Assembly: GCA_047601745.1 (NCBI GenBank)
Contig: JASGIS010000001.1
Location: forward strand, 5,270,001 to 5,334,000
Direction: 5' to 3'
DNA from: JAKPAM01 sp047601745
Lineage (GTDB): Bacteria; Pseudomonadota; Gammaproteobacteria; Burkholderiales; Burkholderiaceae_E
Length of the DNA stretch: 64,000 nt
Part shown: in pieces, positions 34,496 to 43,563 of the stretch
Numbering within the stretch: position 1 is the stretch's first letter
How the letters are laid out: each line of letters begins with the position of its first letter
The notes under the pieces: model-generated
Database searches by the model: none
What the model saw: the letters and a program-made list of their open reading frames with translations, nothing else
What the model was told of the DNA's origin: nothing
Position numbers and translations under genes: made by a program

Positions 34496-35308
34496 ATGAA
34501 GCGCCAGCAAACGCGTCCCGCCCGGCTCCGGATCCAGGCCTGCATCGAGCAGCACGTCGGCGATCGGACCGAGCAGCAGGACCGCGTCGTCGTGCTGGGG
34601 ACCGAGCCGGGCGCGCCGGTGGCGCTCGGCGTGCTGGCCGACGGGCTCGGCGGGCGCAGCGGCGGCAGCCTGGCGGCGGACAACGTCGTGCTGACCGCAT
34701 CCCAGCGCCTGCGCGAATTCGTGCCGGGCCGCAGCGACCCGGTCGACTTCTTCCGCTCGCTGGTGCAGGAGTCGCACACGATCCTGCGCCTGTCGGCGGT
34801 GACGTCCGGCACGCAGCCGCACAGCACGCTGGCGGCCGTCCTGATGCAGCCGGACCGGATCGACTGGTGCCACGTCGGTGACAGCCGGATCTACCACATC
34901 CGCGACCGGCGCCTCATGCATTGCACGGCCGACCATACGTACGCCGAAGAACTGATCCGCAAGGGCCTGCTGAGCCGCGACCGCGCGCACCTGCATCCGC
35001 GGGCCGGCATGCTGGTCAACGCGCTGGGATCGGCCAGGACGCCGGAACCGACGTTCGGCCGCCTGGACGAACCGCAGCCCGGCGATACGTTCCTGTTGTG
35101 CTCGGACGGCCTGTGGAACTACTTCCACGCCGGCGAGATCGTGCTGGTGCTGCACGAGGCCGAACCGGCCGATGCCGCTCGGACGCTGGTCGGCCGCGCC
35201 CGCGAGCGGGCCGCCGGCATGGGCGACAACTGTTCACTGGCGATCATGCGGTTCGGGCTCGCCGAAACGCACGGCAGGCGAACGGGCGCACGGCCGGTCA
35301 GGGCCTGA
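34496..35308 (+). CDS. PP2C-family serine/threonine phosphatase
   Basis: This is a 270-residue soluble phosphatase of the PPM/PP2C class. Metal-binding motifs are present in order: DRTEQQDRVVVL, LADGLGGRSGG, HVGDSRIYHIRDRRL, LLCSDGLWNYF and GDNCSLAIMRFG. The aspartates needed for the two-metal centre are visible, so the enzyme should be active. No partner kinase gene is nearby, so its target is unknown. It stands alone between the divergent DUF465-helicase pair and a convergent lipoprotein gene. TAATAG in GGAATAATAG, about 15 bp before the ATG, is AT-rich but too close for a convincing -10. Confidence 0.92.
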   Translation: MKRQQTRPARLRIQACIEQHVGDRTEQQDRVVVLGTEPGAPVALGVLADGLGGRSGGSLAADNVVLTASQRLREFVPGRSDPVDFFRSLVQESHTILRLSAVTSGTQPHSTLAAVLMQPDRIDWCHVGDSRIYHIRDRRLMHCTADHTYAEELIRKGLLSRDRAHLHPRAGMLVNALGSARTPEPTFGRLDEPQPGDTFLLCSDGLWNYFHAGEIVLVLHEAEPADAARTLVGRARERAAGMGDNCSLAIMRFGLAETHGRRTGARPVRA

Positions 35309-35320
35309 TCCCTCGACCCT

Positions 35321-35341
35321 CGGGCAACGAATGAATGCCCG
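35321..35341. terminator. Short hairpin between convergent PP2C and lipoprotein genes
   Basis: CGGGCA at 35321-35326 pairs with TGCCCG at 35336-35341 across a 9-base loop. It nearly fills the 34-bp convergent gap. The stem is short and has no T-run. Confidence 0.3.
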
Positions 35342-35342
35342 C

Positions 35343-36179
35343 TTACCTGGGTGCCCCGGTACCGGCGCCCGACGCTTGCCCGGTACCGGCGGCGGTGCCA
35401 GGCGCACCTCCGGCACCTCCGGCACCTCCGACACCTCCCGCCTCGGCCGCACCTCCAGCGCCTCCCGCACCTCCCGCCCCGGCCGGCCCTCCGGCACCGC
35501 TGCGGCCGTCCTGGCGGCGTTTCACCTTGTCCTCGCGATCGCGCTGCTGCTGCGCCTGCTCGCGCTGCTTGCGCTCGAACGCTTCGCGGTTGGCCGGTGC
35601 CTCGTCCTGCTTGCGCTGGCGCTGCGCGGCCCGATCGCGCTGGGCCTGCTCGCGCTGCTGCTGCCGGCGGGCGGCTTCGGCGGGCGAGCGCGGCGGCCCG
35701 TCGCGCAGGCGCTGCTCGGTCCGCTCGCGCGCCTCCTGCTGCTTGGCGTCGAACTTCGCGCGCGACGCGTCGCGATCGGCCGCGTCCTGCGCGGCCTCGC
35801 CCTGCCGCTCGGCCAGATCCCGCGCCTTGCGCTCGCTGGCCTCGAACGCGCGCTGGTTGCGCAGCACCTGCCGCGCCCGGACCTCGATATGCTTGTAGCG
35901 CAGCTCGATCGCCCGCCGCTCGTCCTTGACCGCCGCGAGGCAACGATTGGTCAGGAAACGGTCGTAGCAATCGTATTCGCGCCGCTGCCAGACCGGCGTG
36001 CGCTGCGCGCGATCGCGATCGACGGCCGACAGCGCCGCGTCGGCCTGTGCCGGCTCGACGATCAGCACCGGATCGAATTCGGGCAGCACCTGCTCGGGCG
36101 GCACGATGGCCGGCGGCCCCGACGCGCAACCGGCCAGCGCCAGCGCGGCCATCGCCGCCGCGCGCGCGATCCACGTCAT
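35343..36179 (-). CDS. Coiled-coil lipoprotein with Gly/Ala-rich tail
   Basis: This is a 278-residue predicted lipoprotein: MTWIARAAAMAALALAGCAS gives a signal peptide with lipobox LAGC. A conserved-looking segment (YDCYDRFLTNRCLAAVKDERR) contains two cysteines that could form a disulfide. The middle is a long Arg/Gln/Glu/Lys coiled coil and the last about 50 residues are GGAGG-type repeats. Small lipoproteins with this cysteine pattern occur next to zapE or odhAB in betaproteobacteria, without a known function. The ATG shares one base with the zapE stop (TGATG), so it is probably the last gene of the sucA-odhB-lpdA-zapE transcript. Confidence 0.8.
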   Translation of the reverse strand: MTWIARAAAMAALALAGCASGPPAIVPPEQVLPEFDPVLIVEPAQADAALSAVDRDRAQRTPVWQRREYDCYDRFLTNRCLAAVKDERRAIELRYKHIEVRARQVLRNQRAFEASERKARDLAERQGEAAQDAADRDASRAKFDAKQQEARERTEQRLRDGPPRSPAEAARRQQQREQAQRDRAAQRQRKQDEAPANREAFERKQREQAQQQRDREDKVKRRQDGRSGAGGPAGAGGAGGAGGAAEAGGVGGAGGAGGAPGTAAGTGQASGAGTGAPR

Positions 36180-37288
36180 CAGAGGCGCTCGACCACGGTG
36201 CGGCGCGGCGTCTGCAGGTATTCCTTCGACTGCATCTCGACGATCCGGCTGACCGTCCGATGGAATTCGTTGGCCATCGCGCCAGCGGTATACAACTCTT
36301 CGGGTTCGCATTCGGCCGACAGGATCAATTTGATCTTCTGATCATAGAACACGTCGACCAGCCAGACGAAACGACGCGCCTCGGACGCCATGCCCGCGCT
36401 CATCCTCGGCACCGCGCTGACGATGACCGTATGGAATCGGCTGGCCAGGTCCAGGTAGTCGTTCTGCGAACGCGGTCCGCCGCACAGCGTCTTGAAGTCG
36501 AACCACACGACGCCGCCGGCGCGGCGCAACGCGCGTACGTCGCGCCCCTGGATCTGCAGATGCGGATCCTCGTCGCGGGTCTCGGCCAACGATCCGAAGA
36601 TCTCGCGCAGCGCCTGATCGGTCTGCGCGCCCAGCGGCGTCAGGTAGGCCCTGACCTGCTCGAGCGCGCGGCGCCGGTAATCGGTGCCGACGTCGACGTT
36701 CAGCACGTCGGTGTTCTGCTTGATCAGCGCGATCGCCGGCAGCACGCGATCGCGATGCAGACCCTCCGGATACAGTTCGTCCGGCGCGTAGTTCGACGTC
36801 ATGACGAAGGTCACGCCGTGCTGGAACAGGCCGCGCATCAGCCGTTCGAGGATCATCGCATCGGCGATGTCCGATACGTGGAACTCGTCGAAGCAGATCA
36901 GCCGGTTGCGCCGCGCCACGCGCCGCGCGACCTCGTCGAGCGGATCGGCGCTGCCCTTGAGCTCGTCGAGCTCGCGGTGCACGCCGCGCATGAACTCGTG
37001 GAAGTGCAGCCGCGTCTTGCGCACGATCGGCACGGCGGTGAAGAAGCAATCCATCAGGAAGCTCTTACCCCGTCCGACGCCGCCGTACAGCCAGACGCCG
37101 CGCGGCACCTCGGGCCGGTGGATCAGCCGCTTGAACGTGTTCGAGCGGGCCGCCTTGAACGCGACCAGCTCGTCGCACATCTTCTGCAGCCGCGCGATCG
37201 CGGCGCGCTGCGCGGCATCGGCCTGATAACCCCGCTGCGCGAGCGCCGCCTCGTACGCCTCGATGACCGCGCCGTGTCCGGCACTCAC
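36179..37288 (-). CDS. zapE: Cell division ATPase ZapE (AFG1-like)
   Basis: ZapE is an AAA-type ATPase that in E. coli associates with the Z-ring under stress; relatives act in mitochondria. The 369-residue product has Walker A GGVGRGKSFLMDCFF, the family motif RLHFHEFMRGVH and Walker B in LICFDEFHVSDIADAM. It ends with an arginine-finger region SNYAPDELYPEG and the C-terminal MANEFHRTVSRIVEM. The ATG overlaps the lpdA stop by ATGA, so it is read with the 2-oxoglutarate dehydrogenase genes, an order seen in other Burkholderiales. Confidence 0.95.
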   Translation of the reverse strand: MSAGHGAVIEAYEAALAQRGYQADAAQRAAIARLQKMCDELVAFKAARSNTFKRLIHRPEVPRGVWLYGGVGRGKSFLMDCFFTAVPIVRKTRLHFHEFMRGVHRELDELKGSADPLDEVARRVARRNRLICFDEFHVSDIADAMILERLMRGLFQHGVTFVMTSNYAPDELYPEGLHRDRVLPAIALIKQNTDVLNVDVGTDYRRRALEQVRAYLTPLGAQTDQALREIFGSLAETRDEDPHLQIQGRDVRALRRAGGVVWFDFKTLCGGPRSQNDYLDLASRFHTVIVSAVPRMSAGMASEARRFVWLVDVFYDQKIKLILSAECEPEELYTAGAMANEFHRTVSRIVEMQSKEYLQTPRRTVVERL

Positions 37289-38733
37289 ATGTTCAGGGCG
37301 CGCTTGTCGGCGGCCAGCGCCGCCTCGCGCACCACTTCGGACAATGACGGATGCGGATGCGCGACGCGCGCGATGTCCTCGGACGAAGCCTTGAACTCGA
37401 GTGCCGCCACCGCCTCGGCGATCAGGTCGGACGCGTTGGCCGAAACGATGTGCACGCCCAGCAGTTCGTCGGTGCCCGCATCGGCCAGCACCTTGACGAA
37501 ACCGGCCGGCGCATTGATGCCCAGCGCGCGGCCGTTGATCGCGAACGGCACCTGGCCGGCCTTGTACGCGCGGCCCTCGGCCTTCAACTGCGCCTCGGTC
37601 TTGCCGACCCAGGCGATCTCGGGCGACGTGTAGATGACCCAGGGGATGCAGTTGTAGTCGATGTGCGGCTTCTGGCCGGCGATCAGCTCGGCCACCATCA
37701 CGCCCTCGTCCTCGCCCTTGTGCGCGAGCATCGGACCGCGGACGACGTCACCGATCGCCCAGATGCCCGGCACGCTGGTCGCGCAATGGTCGTCGACGTC
37801 GATGAAGCCGCGCTCGTTGGCCTTGAGCCCGACGTTCTCGAGCGCCAGGCCCTCTGTGTTCGGCACGCGGCCGATCGACACGATCAGCTTGTCGACCTCG
37901 AGCTGCTGCGCATCGCCCTTGTTGTCGGTGTACGCGATCGACACCGACGACTTGCCGGTCGTGATCTCGCCGATCTTCACGCCCAGATGGATCGCCAGTC
38001 CCTGCTTGGTGAACTGCCGCGACGCTTCCTTCGCGACCGCGTCGTCGCAGGCCGCCAGGAAGGCCGGCAGCGCCTCGAGGATCGTCACCTCGGCGCCCAG
38101 GCGCCGCCAGACCGACCCGAGCTCGAGCCCGATGACGCCGGCGCCGATGACGCCGAGCTTCTTCGGCACCGACGTGAACGCCAGCGCGCCCTCGTTGTCG
38201 TTGATCAGCACGTTGTCGACCGGCACGCCGGGCAGGTGGCGCGCCTTCGAGCCGGTGGCGACGATCACGTTGGTCGACTCGTGCGTGTCGACGACGGGCT
38301 TGCCGTCCTTGTCCTTGCCGGTGACGCTGATCCGGAAGCCGCCGCCGTCGGCCTTGCCGACGAAGGATCCGCGCCCCTTGAGCCAGGTGATCTTGTTCTT
38401 GCGGAACAGGAACTCGATCCCCTTGGTCATCTTCGAGACGATCTCTTCCTTGCGCGACTGCATCTTGGCGATGTCGATCTTCAGGTTCGACAGGCTGATG
38501 CCATGGTCGCCCAGGTGATGATGGGCGTTCTCGTATTCCTCGGACGACGCCAGCAGCGCCTTCGACGGAATGCAACCGACGTTCAGGCAGGTGCCGCCCA
38601 GCGCCATCTCGCCCTTGGGGTTGATCCATTCTTCGACGCAGCCGACCTTGAAGCCGAGCTGGGCGGCGCGGACCGCCGCGATGTAGCCGGCCGGGCCGGC
38701 GCCGATGACGATGATGTCGTAACGTTCAGCCAT
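37285..38733 (-). CDS. lpdA: Dihydrolipoyl dehydrogenase (E3)
   Basis: This is the E3 flavoprotein of the 2-oxoglutarate dehydrogenase complex, reoxidising lipoyl groups with NAD+. The 482-residue product starts with the FAD loop IIVIGAGPAGYIAAVRAAQ and has the redox disulfide in GGTCLNVGCIPSK. The NAD site is GVIGAGVIGLELGSVW and the catalytic His-Glu pair is in HPHPSLSEVVREA. The ATG at 38733 has GGAGG upstream; an upstream ATG at 38751 overlaps odhB and is less likely. It lies 14 bp after odhB and overlaps zapE by ATGA. Confidence 0.97.
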   Translation of the reverse strand: MAERYDIIVIGAGPAGYIAAVRAAQLGFKVGCVEEWINPKGEMALGGTCLNVGCIPSKALLASSEEYENAHHHLGDHGISLSNLKIDIAKMQSRKEEIVSKMTKGIEFLFRKNKITWLKGRGSFVGKADGGGFRISVTGKDKDGKPVVDTHESTNVIVATGSKARHLPGVPVDNVLINDNEGALAFTSVPKKLGVIGAGVIGLELGSVWRRLGAEVTILEALPAFLAACDDAVAKEASRQFTKQGLAIHLGVKIGEITTGKSSVSIAYTDNKGDAQQLEVDKLIVSIGRVPNTEGLALENVGLKANERGFIDVDDHCATSVPGIWAIGDVVRGPMLAHKGEDEGVMVAELIAGQKPHIDYNCIPWVIYTSPEIAWVGKTEAQLKAEGRAYKAGQVPFAINGRALGINAPAGFVKVLADAGTDELLGVHIVSANASDLIAEAVAALEFKASSEDIARVAHPHPSLSEVVREAALAADKRALNM

Positions 38734-38747
38734 GTCTGGTCCTCCGG

Positions 38748-40034
38748 TCACAGATCGAGCAGCAGGCGCGACGGATCTTCGAGCGCGTCCTTGATCGCGA
38801 CGAGGAACAGCACCGCCTCGCGGCCGTCGATGATCCGGTGGTCATACGACAGCGCCAGGTAGTTCATCGGCCGGATCACGATCTGGCCGTTCTCGACGAC
38901 CGCGCGCTCCTTGGTCGCGTGCACGCCCAGGATCGCCGATTGCGGGGGGTTGATGATCGGCGTCGACAGCATCGAGCCGAACACGCCGCCGTTCGAGATC
39001 GAGAACGTCCCGCCGGTCATCTCCTCGAGACCGAGCTTGCCGTCCTGCGCCTTCTTGCCGAACTCGGCGATCTGCTTCTCGATCTGCGCGAACGTCATCT
39101 GGTCGGCGTTGCGCACGATCGGCACGACCAGGCCGCGCGGCGAGCCGACGGCCACGCCGACGTCGAAGTAGCCGTGATAGACGATGTCGTTGCCGTCGAT
39201 CGACGCGTTGACGACCGGGTACTGCTTGAGCGCGTGCACGGCCGCCTTGACGAAGAACGACATGAAGCCCAGCCGCGTGCCGTGCTGCTTCTCGAAGCGA
39301 TCCTGGTACTTCTTGCGCAGGTCCATGACCGGCTGCATGTTGACCTCGTTGAACGTGGTCAGGATCGCGTTGGTCGCCTGCGACTGCAGCAGCCGCTCGG
39401 CGACGCGCTGGCGCAGCCGCGACATCGGCACGCGCTGCTCCGGACGGCCTTCGAGCAGGCTGGCCGTCTTGATCGGCGCCTTGACCTGCGGCAGCGACGA
39501 GGTCGGCACGCCGGTCGGGATCGTCGACGGCGCGACCGACGGCGCCGCGCCGGGGCCGGCGGCCACCGCGCCCAGCACGTCGCCCTTGGTCACGCGGCCG
39601 TCGCGGCCGGTGCCGGCGACCTGGGCCGCCGTCAGATTGTTCTCGGCCATCAGCTTGGCGGCCGCCGGCATCGCGACGCCGGCCTTGCTGCCGGACGGTG
39701 CCGCGGCGGCGGCGGCAGGCGCAGCCGGTGCGGCCGGCGCCGCGGCGGGAGCGGCGGCCGGGGCGGCGGGTGCCGCTGCGGCGCCCGCGGTCGCCTCGGT
39801 ATCGAGGATCGCGATCACCTCGCCGGACGTGACGGTCGCCCCGTCGCCCTTGACGATCTGCGACAGCACGCCGTCGCTCGGCGACGGCAGTTCGAGCACG
39901 ACCTTGTCGGTCTCGATGTCGATCAGGTTCTCGTCACGGGCGACGGCCTCGCCCGCCTTCTTGTGCCATTGCAGCAGCGTCGCTTCGGCGACCGATTCCG
40001 AAAGCTGCGGAACTTTGACTTCGATGAGTGCCAT
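38748..40034 (-). CDS. odhB: Dihydrolipoyllysine succinyltransferase (E2) of 2-oxoglutarate dehydrogenase
   Basis: This is the E2 core of the complex. The 428-residue product has one lipoyl domain (lysine in ENLIDIETDKVVLELPSP), an Ala/Pro linker of about 35 residues, an E3/E1-binding domain (PAAAKLMAENNLTAAQVAGT) and the catalytic domain with the histidine motif LALSYDHRIIDGREA. Length and order are typical of sucB/odhB. The gap to sucA is 128 bp and contains a hairpin: GACGACCCG at 40118-40126 and CGGGTCGTC at 40138-40146, which may set relative expression. Confidence 0.97.
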   Translation of the reverse strand: MALIEVKVPQLSESVAEATLLQWHKKAGEAVARDENLIDIETDKVVLELPSPSDGVLSQIVKGDGATVTSGEVIAILDTEATAGAAAAPAAPAAAPAAAPAAPAAPAAAAAAPSGSKAGVAMPAAAKLMAENNLTAAQVAGTGRDGRVTKGDVLGAVAAGPGAAPSVAPSTIPTGVPTSSLPQVKAPIKTASLLEGRPEQRVPMSRLRQRVAERLLQSQATNAILTTFNEVNMQPVMDLRKKYQDRFEKQHGTRLGFMSFFVKAAVHALKQYPVVNASIDGNDIVYHGYFDVGVAVGSPRGLVVPIVRNADQMTFAQIEKQIAEFGKKAQDGKLGLEEMTGGTFSISNGGVFGSMLSTPIINPPQSAILGVHATKERAVVENGQIVIRPMNYLALSYDHRIIDGREAVLFLVAIKDALEDPSRLLLDL

Positions 40035-40162
40035 GGTGGAAAAAGACTCCGGGAATTCTTCTGTTCTGGACGAATGCCGCGAGCGAGGCGGTTCGTGCGT
40101 TTCGCTCGCCGAAGGACGACGACCCGCCGGCAAGCGACGGGTCGTCCGACGTCAGGCAAGGA

Positions 40163-43033
40163 TCAAGCGCTGGCCTTCTTGCTGGCCCGCGCCGGCTTGA
40201 CTTCACCGAGCGCGGCATTGAGCAGGTCCTTCTGCTGCGCGTAGTGCTTGTCGTAGTAGCCGACGGCCGGCGAAGCCGATGCCGGGCGTCCGGCATACGA
40301 CAGCCGCTGCCCATCCTTCAAGGCCTCGCTGATGTGGTGCTGGACGTAGAACCAGGCGCCCTGGTTCTGCGGCTCGTCCTGGCACCAGATCACGTGCGTC
40401 AGATGCGGGTACTTCTTGACCTCGTTCTCGAACGCCTTGTGGCCGAACGGATAGAGCTGCTCGATCCGCACCAGCACGACGTCGTCGAGCTCGCGCTCGC
40501 GCCGGCCGGTCAGCAGGTCGTAGTACACGCGGCCCGTGCAGACGACCATCTTCTTGACCTTCTTCGGATCGATCGACGCATCGACCTCGCCGAGGATCGT
40601 CTTGAACTCGCCGCGCGCCAGTTCGTCCAGCGACGAGACGGCGTCCTTGTTCCGCAGCAGCGACTTGGGCGTCATGATGATCAGCGGCTTGCGGAACAGC
40701 CGGATCATCTGGCGGCGCAGCAGGTGGAAGATCTGCGCCGGCGTCGTCGGCTGAGCGACCTGCATGTTGTGCTCGGCGCACAGTTGCAGGAAGCGTTCGA
40801 TCCGCGCCGACGAGTGCTCGGGTCCCTGCCCCTCGTAGCCGTGCGGCAGCATCAGCGTCAGGCCGCAGACCCGGCCCCACTTGGTCTCGCCCGACGAGAT
40901 GAACTGGTCGATGACGACCTGCGCACCGTTGACGAAGTCGCCGAACTGGCCTTCCCAGATGACCAGCGTGTTCGGCTCGGCGGTCGCGTAGCCGTACTCG
41001 AAGCCCAGCACCGCCTCTTCGGACAGCACCGAATCGATGACCGTGAACTCGCCCTGGTTGTCGGCGACGTGCGCCAGCGGCACGTACGAGCCCGAATCCC
41101 ATTTCTCGCGCTTCTGGTCGTGCAGCACCGCGTGGCGGTGCGTGAACGTACCGCGCCCCGAATCCTGTCCGGACAGCCGCACGCCGTAGCCGCTGGACAG
41201 CAGCGACGCGAACGCCAGGTGCTCGCCCATGCCCCAGTCGAGCATCAGGTCGCCGGCGCCCATCGCGCGCCGGTCACCCAGTACCTTCTCGACCAGCGGG
41301 TGCGGCTTGAAGCCGTCGGGCACCGTCGTGATCTTGCTGGCCAGCCGCTTGAGTTCGGCCTTGGGCACCGAGGTGTCGGCCGAATCGGTCCACTTGCGGC
41401 CGAGGAACGGCATCCAGTCGACCGCGTACTTGCTCTTGTAGTTCGACAGCACCGGATCGGACGTGTGCTGGCCCGCGTCCATCGCGTCGCGGAACTGCTT
41501 GACGAGCTGGTCGCCGTAGTCGGGCGCGATCACGTTCTGCAGCGCGAGGCGGTCCGCGTACAGCTTGCGCGTGCCCGGATGCTGCGCGATCTTCTTGTAC
41601 ATCAGCGGCTGCGTGACCGCCGGCGTGTCCTGCTCGTTGTGGCCGAGCTTGCGGAAGCAGACGATGTCGACGACGACGTCGCGCTGGAACTGCTGGCGGA
41701 AGTCGAGCGCGATCTGCGTGGCCAGCACGACCGCCTCGGGATCGTCGCCGTTCACGTGCAGCACCGGCGCCTCGATCATCTTGACGACGTCGGTGCAATA
41801 GATCGTCGAGCGCGAATCGCGCGGATCGGAGGTCGTGAAGCCGATCTGGTTGTTGATGACGATGTGCACGGTGCCGTGCGTGCCGTAGCCGCGCGTCTGC
41901 GCGAGGTTCAGCGTCTCCATGACGACGCCCTGGCCGGCGAACGCCGCGTCGCCGTGCACGAGCACCGGCAGCACCTGCGAGCCGTCGACGTCGCCGCGCC
42001 GGTCGAGCCGCGCCCGGCACGATCCCTCGACCACCGGATTGACGATCTCGAGGTGCGAGGGGTTGAACGCCAGCGACAGGTGGACCGGGCCGCCGGGCGT
42101 CGACACGTCGCTGGAGAAGCCGTTGTGGTACTTGACGTCGCCGGACGGCAGGTCGTCGGCATGTTTGCCCTCGAACTCGGCGAACAGCTCCTTCGGCGTC
42201 TTGCGCAGCACGTTGACCAGCACGTTCAGCCGGCCGCGGTGCGCCATGCCGATGACGATCTCCTGCACGCCCTGCGTGCCGGCGCGCTGGATCAGCTCGT
42301 CCATCGACGCGATGAAGCTCTCGCCGCCTTCGAGCGAGAAGCGCTTCTGGCCGACGTAGCGCGTGTGCAGGAAACGCTCGAGCCCTTCGGCGGCGGTCAG
42401 CTTGTCCAGGATGCGCAGCCGCTTCTCGCGCGAGAAATTGGGCTTGGCGCGCGTGGACTCCAGGCGCTCTTCGAGCCAGCGCTTCTGCGCCGGATCGCTG
42501 ATGTACATGAACTCGGCGCCGATCGAACCGCAGTAGGTCTCGCGCAGCGCCTGGATGATGTCGCGCAGCGGCGCGGTGTCGAAGCCGAAATACGTGTTGG
42601 CGGCCGAATAGATGTGCGCGTGGTCGCCTTCGGTGAAATCGTAGAACGCCGGCTCGAGTTCGGGGATCGACGGGCGCTCGACGCGCTTGAGCGGATCCAG
42701 ATCGGCCCAGCGGTTGCCGAGGAACCGGTATGCGGACACCAGTTGCTGGACGAAGACCTGCTTGTGCGCGGCGGCCTCGTCGCCGCCCATCATCCGCGGC
42801 TGCAGATTGCCTTCGCGCGCCCGTTCGGCGAACGACTCGACGATCGGCGCGTGCGGGACGTCACGCGTCTGCGGATCGCCGTCGGACGCGGGCACCGCCT
42901 GCAGCGCGTCGAAGTAGCTTCGCCACTGGTCGGGCACCGAGCCGGGGTTCTGCAGGTAGCTCTCGTACAACTCCTCGACGTACGGCGCGTTGCCGCCGAA
43001 CAGGTACGAGTTGCCCTGGAATTCTTTCATCAT
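40163..43033 (-). CDS. sucA: 2-oxoglutarate dehydrogenase E1 component
   Basis: This is the thiamine-diphosphate E1 of the 2-oxoglutarate dehydrogenase complex, 956 residues. The N-terminal SYLFGGNAPYVEELYESYL, the EIVIGMAHRGRLNVL segment, the ThDP/Mg site HGDAAFAGQGVVMETLNL followed by INNQIGFTT, and the C-terminal HGYEGQGPEHSSARIERFLQ are all present. It is first in sucA-odhB-lpdA-zapE. The leader carries a strong 12-bp hairpin at 43136-43164. The frame starts with two Met codons (43033, 43030). Confidence 0.98.
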   Translation of the reverse strand: MMKEFQGNSYLFGGNAPYVEELYESYLQNPGSVPDQWRSYFDALQAVPASDGDPQTRDVPHAPIVESFAERAREGNLQPRMMGGDEAAAHKQVFVQQLVSAYRFLGNRWADLDPLKRVERPSIPELEPAFYDFTEGDHAHIYSAANTYFGFDTAPLRDIIQALRETYCGSIGAEFMYISDPAQKRWLEERLESTRAKPNFSREKRLRILDKLTAAEGLERFLHTRYVGQKRFSLEGGESFIASMDELIQRAGTQGVQEIVIGMAHRGRLNVLVNVLRKTPKELFAEFEGKHADDLPSGDVKYHNGFSSDVSTPGGPVHLSLAFNPSHLEIVNPVVEGSCRARLDRRGDVDGSQVLPVLVHGDAAFAGQGVVMETLNLAQTRGYGTHGTVHIVINNQIGFTTSDPRDSRSTIYCTDVVKMIEAPVLHVNGDDPEAVVLATQIALDFRQQFQRDVVVDIVCFRKLGHNEQDTPAVTQPLMYKKIAQHPGTRKLYADRLALQNVIAPDYGDQLVKQFRDAMDAGQHTSDPVLSNYKSKYAVDWMPFLGRKWTDSADTSVPKAELKRLASKITTVPDGFKPHPLVEKVLGDRRAMGAGDLMLDWGMGEHLAFASLLSSGYGVRLSGQDSGRGTFTHRHAVLHDQKREKWDSGSYVPLAHVADNQGEFTVIDSVLSEEAVLGFEYGYATAEPNTLVIWEGQFGDFVNGAQVVIDQFISSGETKWGRVCGLTLMLPHGYEGQGPEHSSARIERFLQLCAEHNMQVAQPTTPAQIFHLLRRQMIRLFRKPLIIMTPKSLLRNKDAVSSLDELARGEFKTILGEVDASIDPKKVKKMVVCTGRVYYDLLTGRRERELDDVVLVRIEQLYPFGHKAFENEVKKYPHLTHVIWCQDEPQNQGAWFYVQHHISEALKDGQRLSYAGRPASASPAVGYYDKHYAQQKDLLNAALGEVKPARASKKASA

Positions 43034-43135
43034 GATGGCGTTTCACCTTTTCGAAACGAGTTTCTCGTTGGCAAGGGCGGACGTGCTTAAGATCCGCAAA
43101 CGGTCGCCGGGCTTCCCTTCGCCGTCTGAAAATTG

Positions 43136-43164
43136 CAGCGTGCCCGGACGAGCCGGGCACGCTG
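43136..43164. promoter_or_regulatory. Perfect 12-bp hairpin upstream of sucA
   Basis: CAGCGTGCCCGG at 43136-43147 and CCGGGCACGCTG at 43153-43164 form an uninterrupted 12-bp stem with a 5-base loop. On the minus strand it is followed by CAATTTTC, and on the plus strand by AAAAG. It lies about 100 bp before sucA and could be an attenuator in the sucA leader or a terminator for upstream minus-strand transcription. Confidence 0.6.
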
Positions 43165-43563
43165 AAAAGTTCTGCGCCGAGGATACCACGCGGCCCGCCC
43201 CGCGACGCGCGCGAACGCCGGACGGTCCCGTCGCCCGACCGTCGCCGACCGACGCGCATGGCGGTTTCGACGATACCGGTTGGGCGAACACGATCCGGCG
43301 CGACTTTGCGCCATTCGATCCGTCGATTCGGCAAAACCCCTTCGAGCAGCAGGGATAGCGCCGAAACGCGGCGGCCGGACGGTCGAACCGTCGCCCGCCG
43401 GCCGTCGCCGGGCCGCCACGACCGCCCTCGCCCGCGTGCAGTCCGACAGCGATTGCGCTACCCTCGGATGTTGTGCGCCTGCATCAGACACGGCGCGACT
43501 TGGCTCGGCGACCGCCCCCCGGACGGCGCAACGTATTACAAGAACGAGACGAGGAGACTACGC
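43165..43563. other. Gene-free stretch between sucA and the korC-like gene
   Basis: These 399 bases separate two divergent operons and must hold both promoters. I see no protein-coding pattern, repeat or clear -10/-35 pair. A good ribosome site GAGGAG lies at 43551-43556 for the next gene. Confidence 0.5.

Noticed and set aside
35400..35500. GGA-type microsatellite considered as a separate collagen-like gene
   Set aside because: It is the in-frame C-terminus of the lipoprotein at 35343-36179, with no start of its own.
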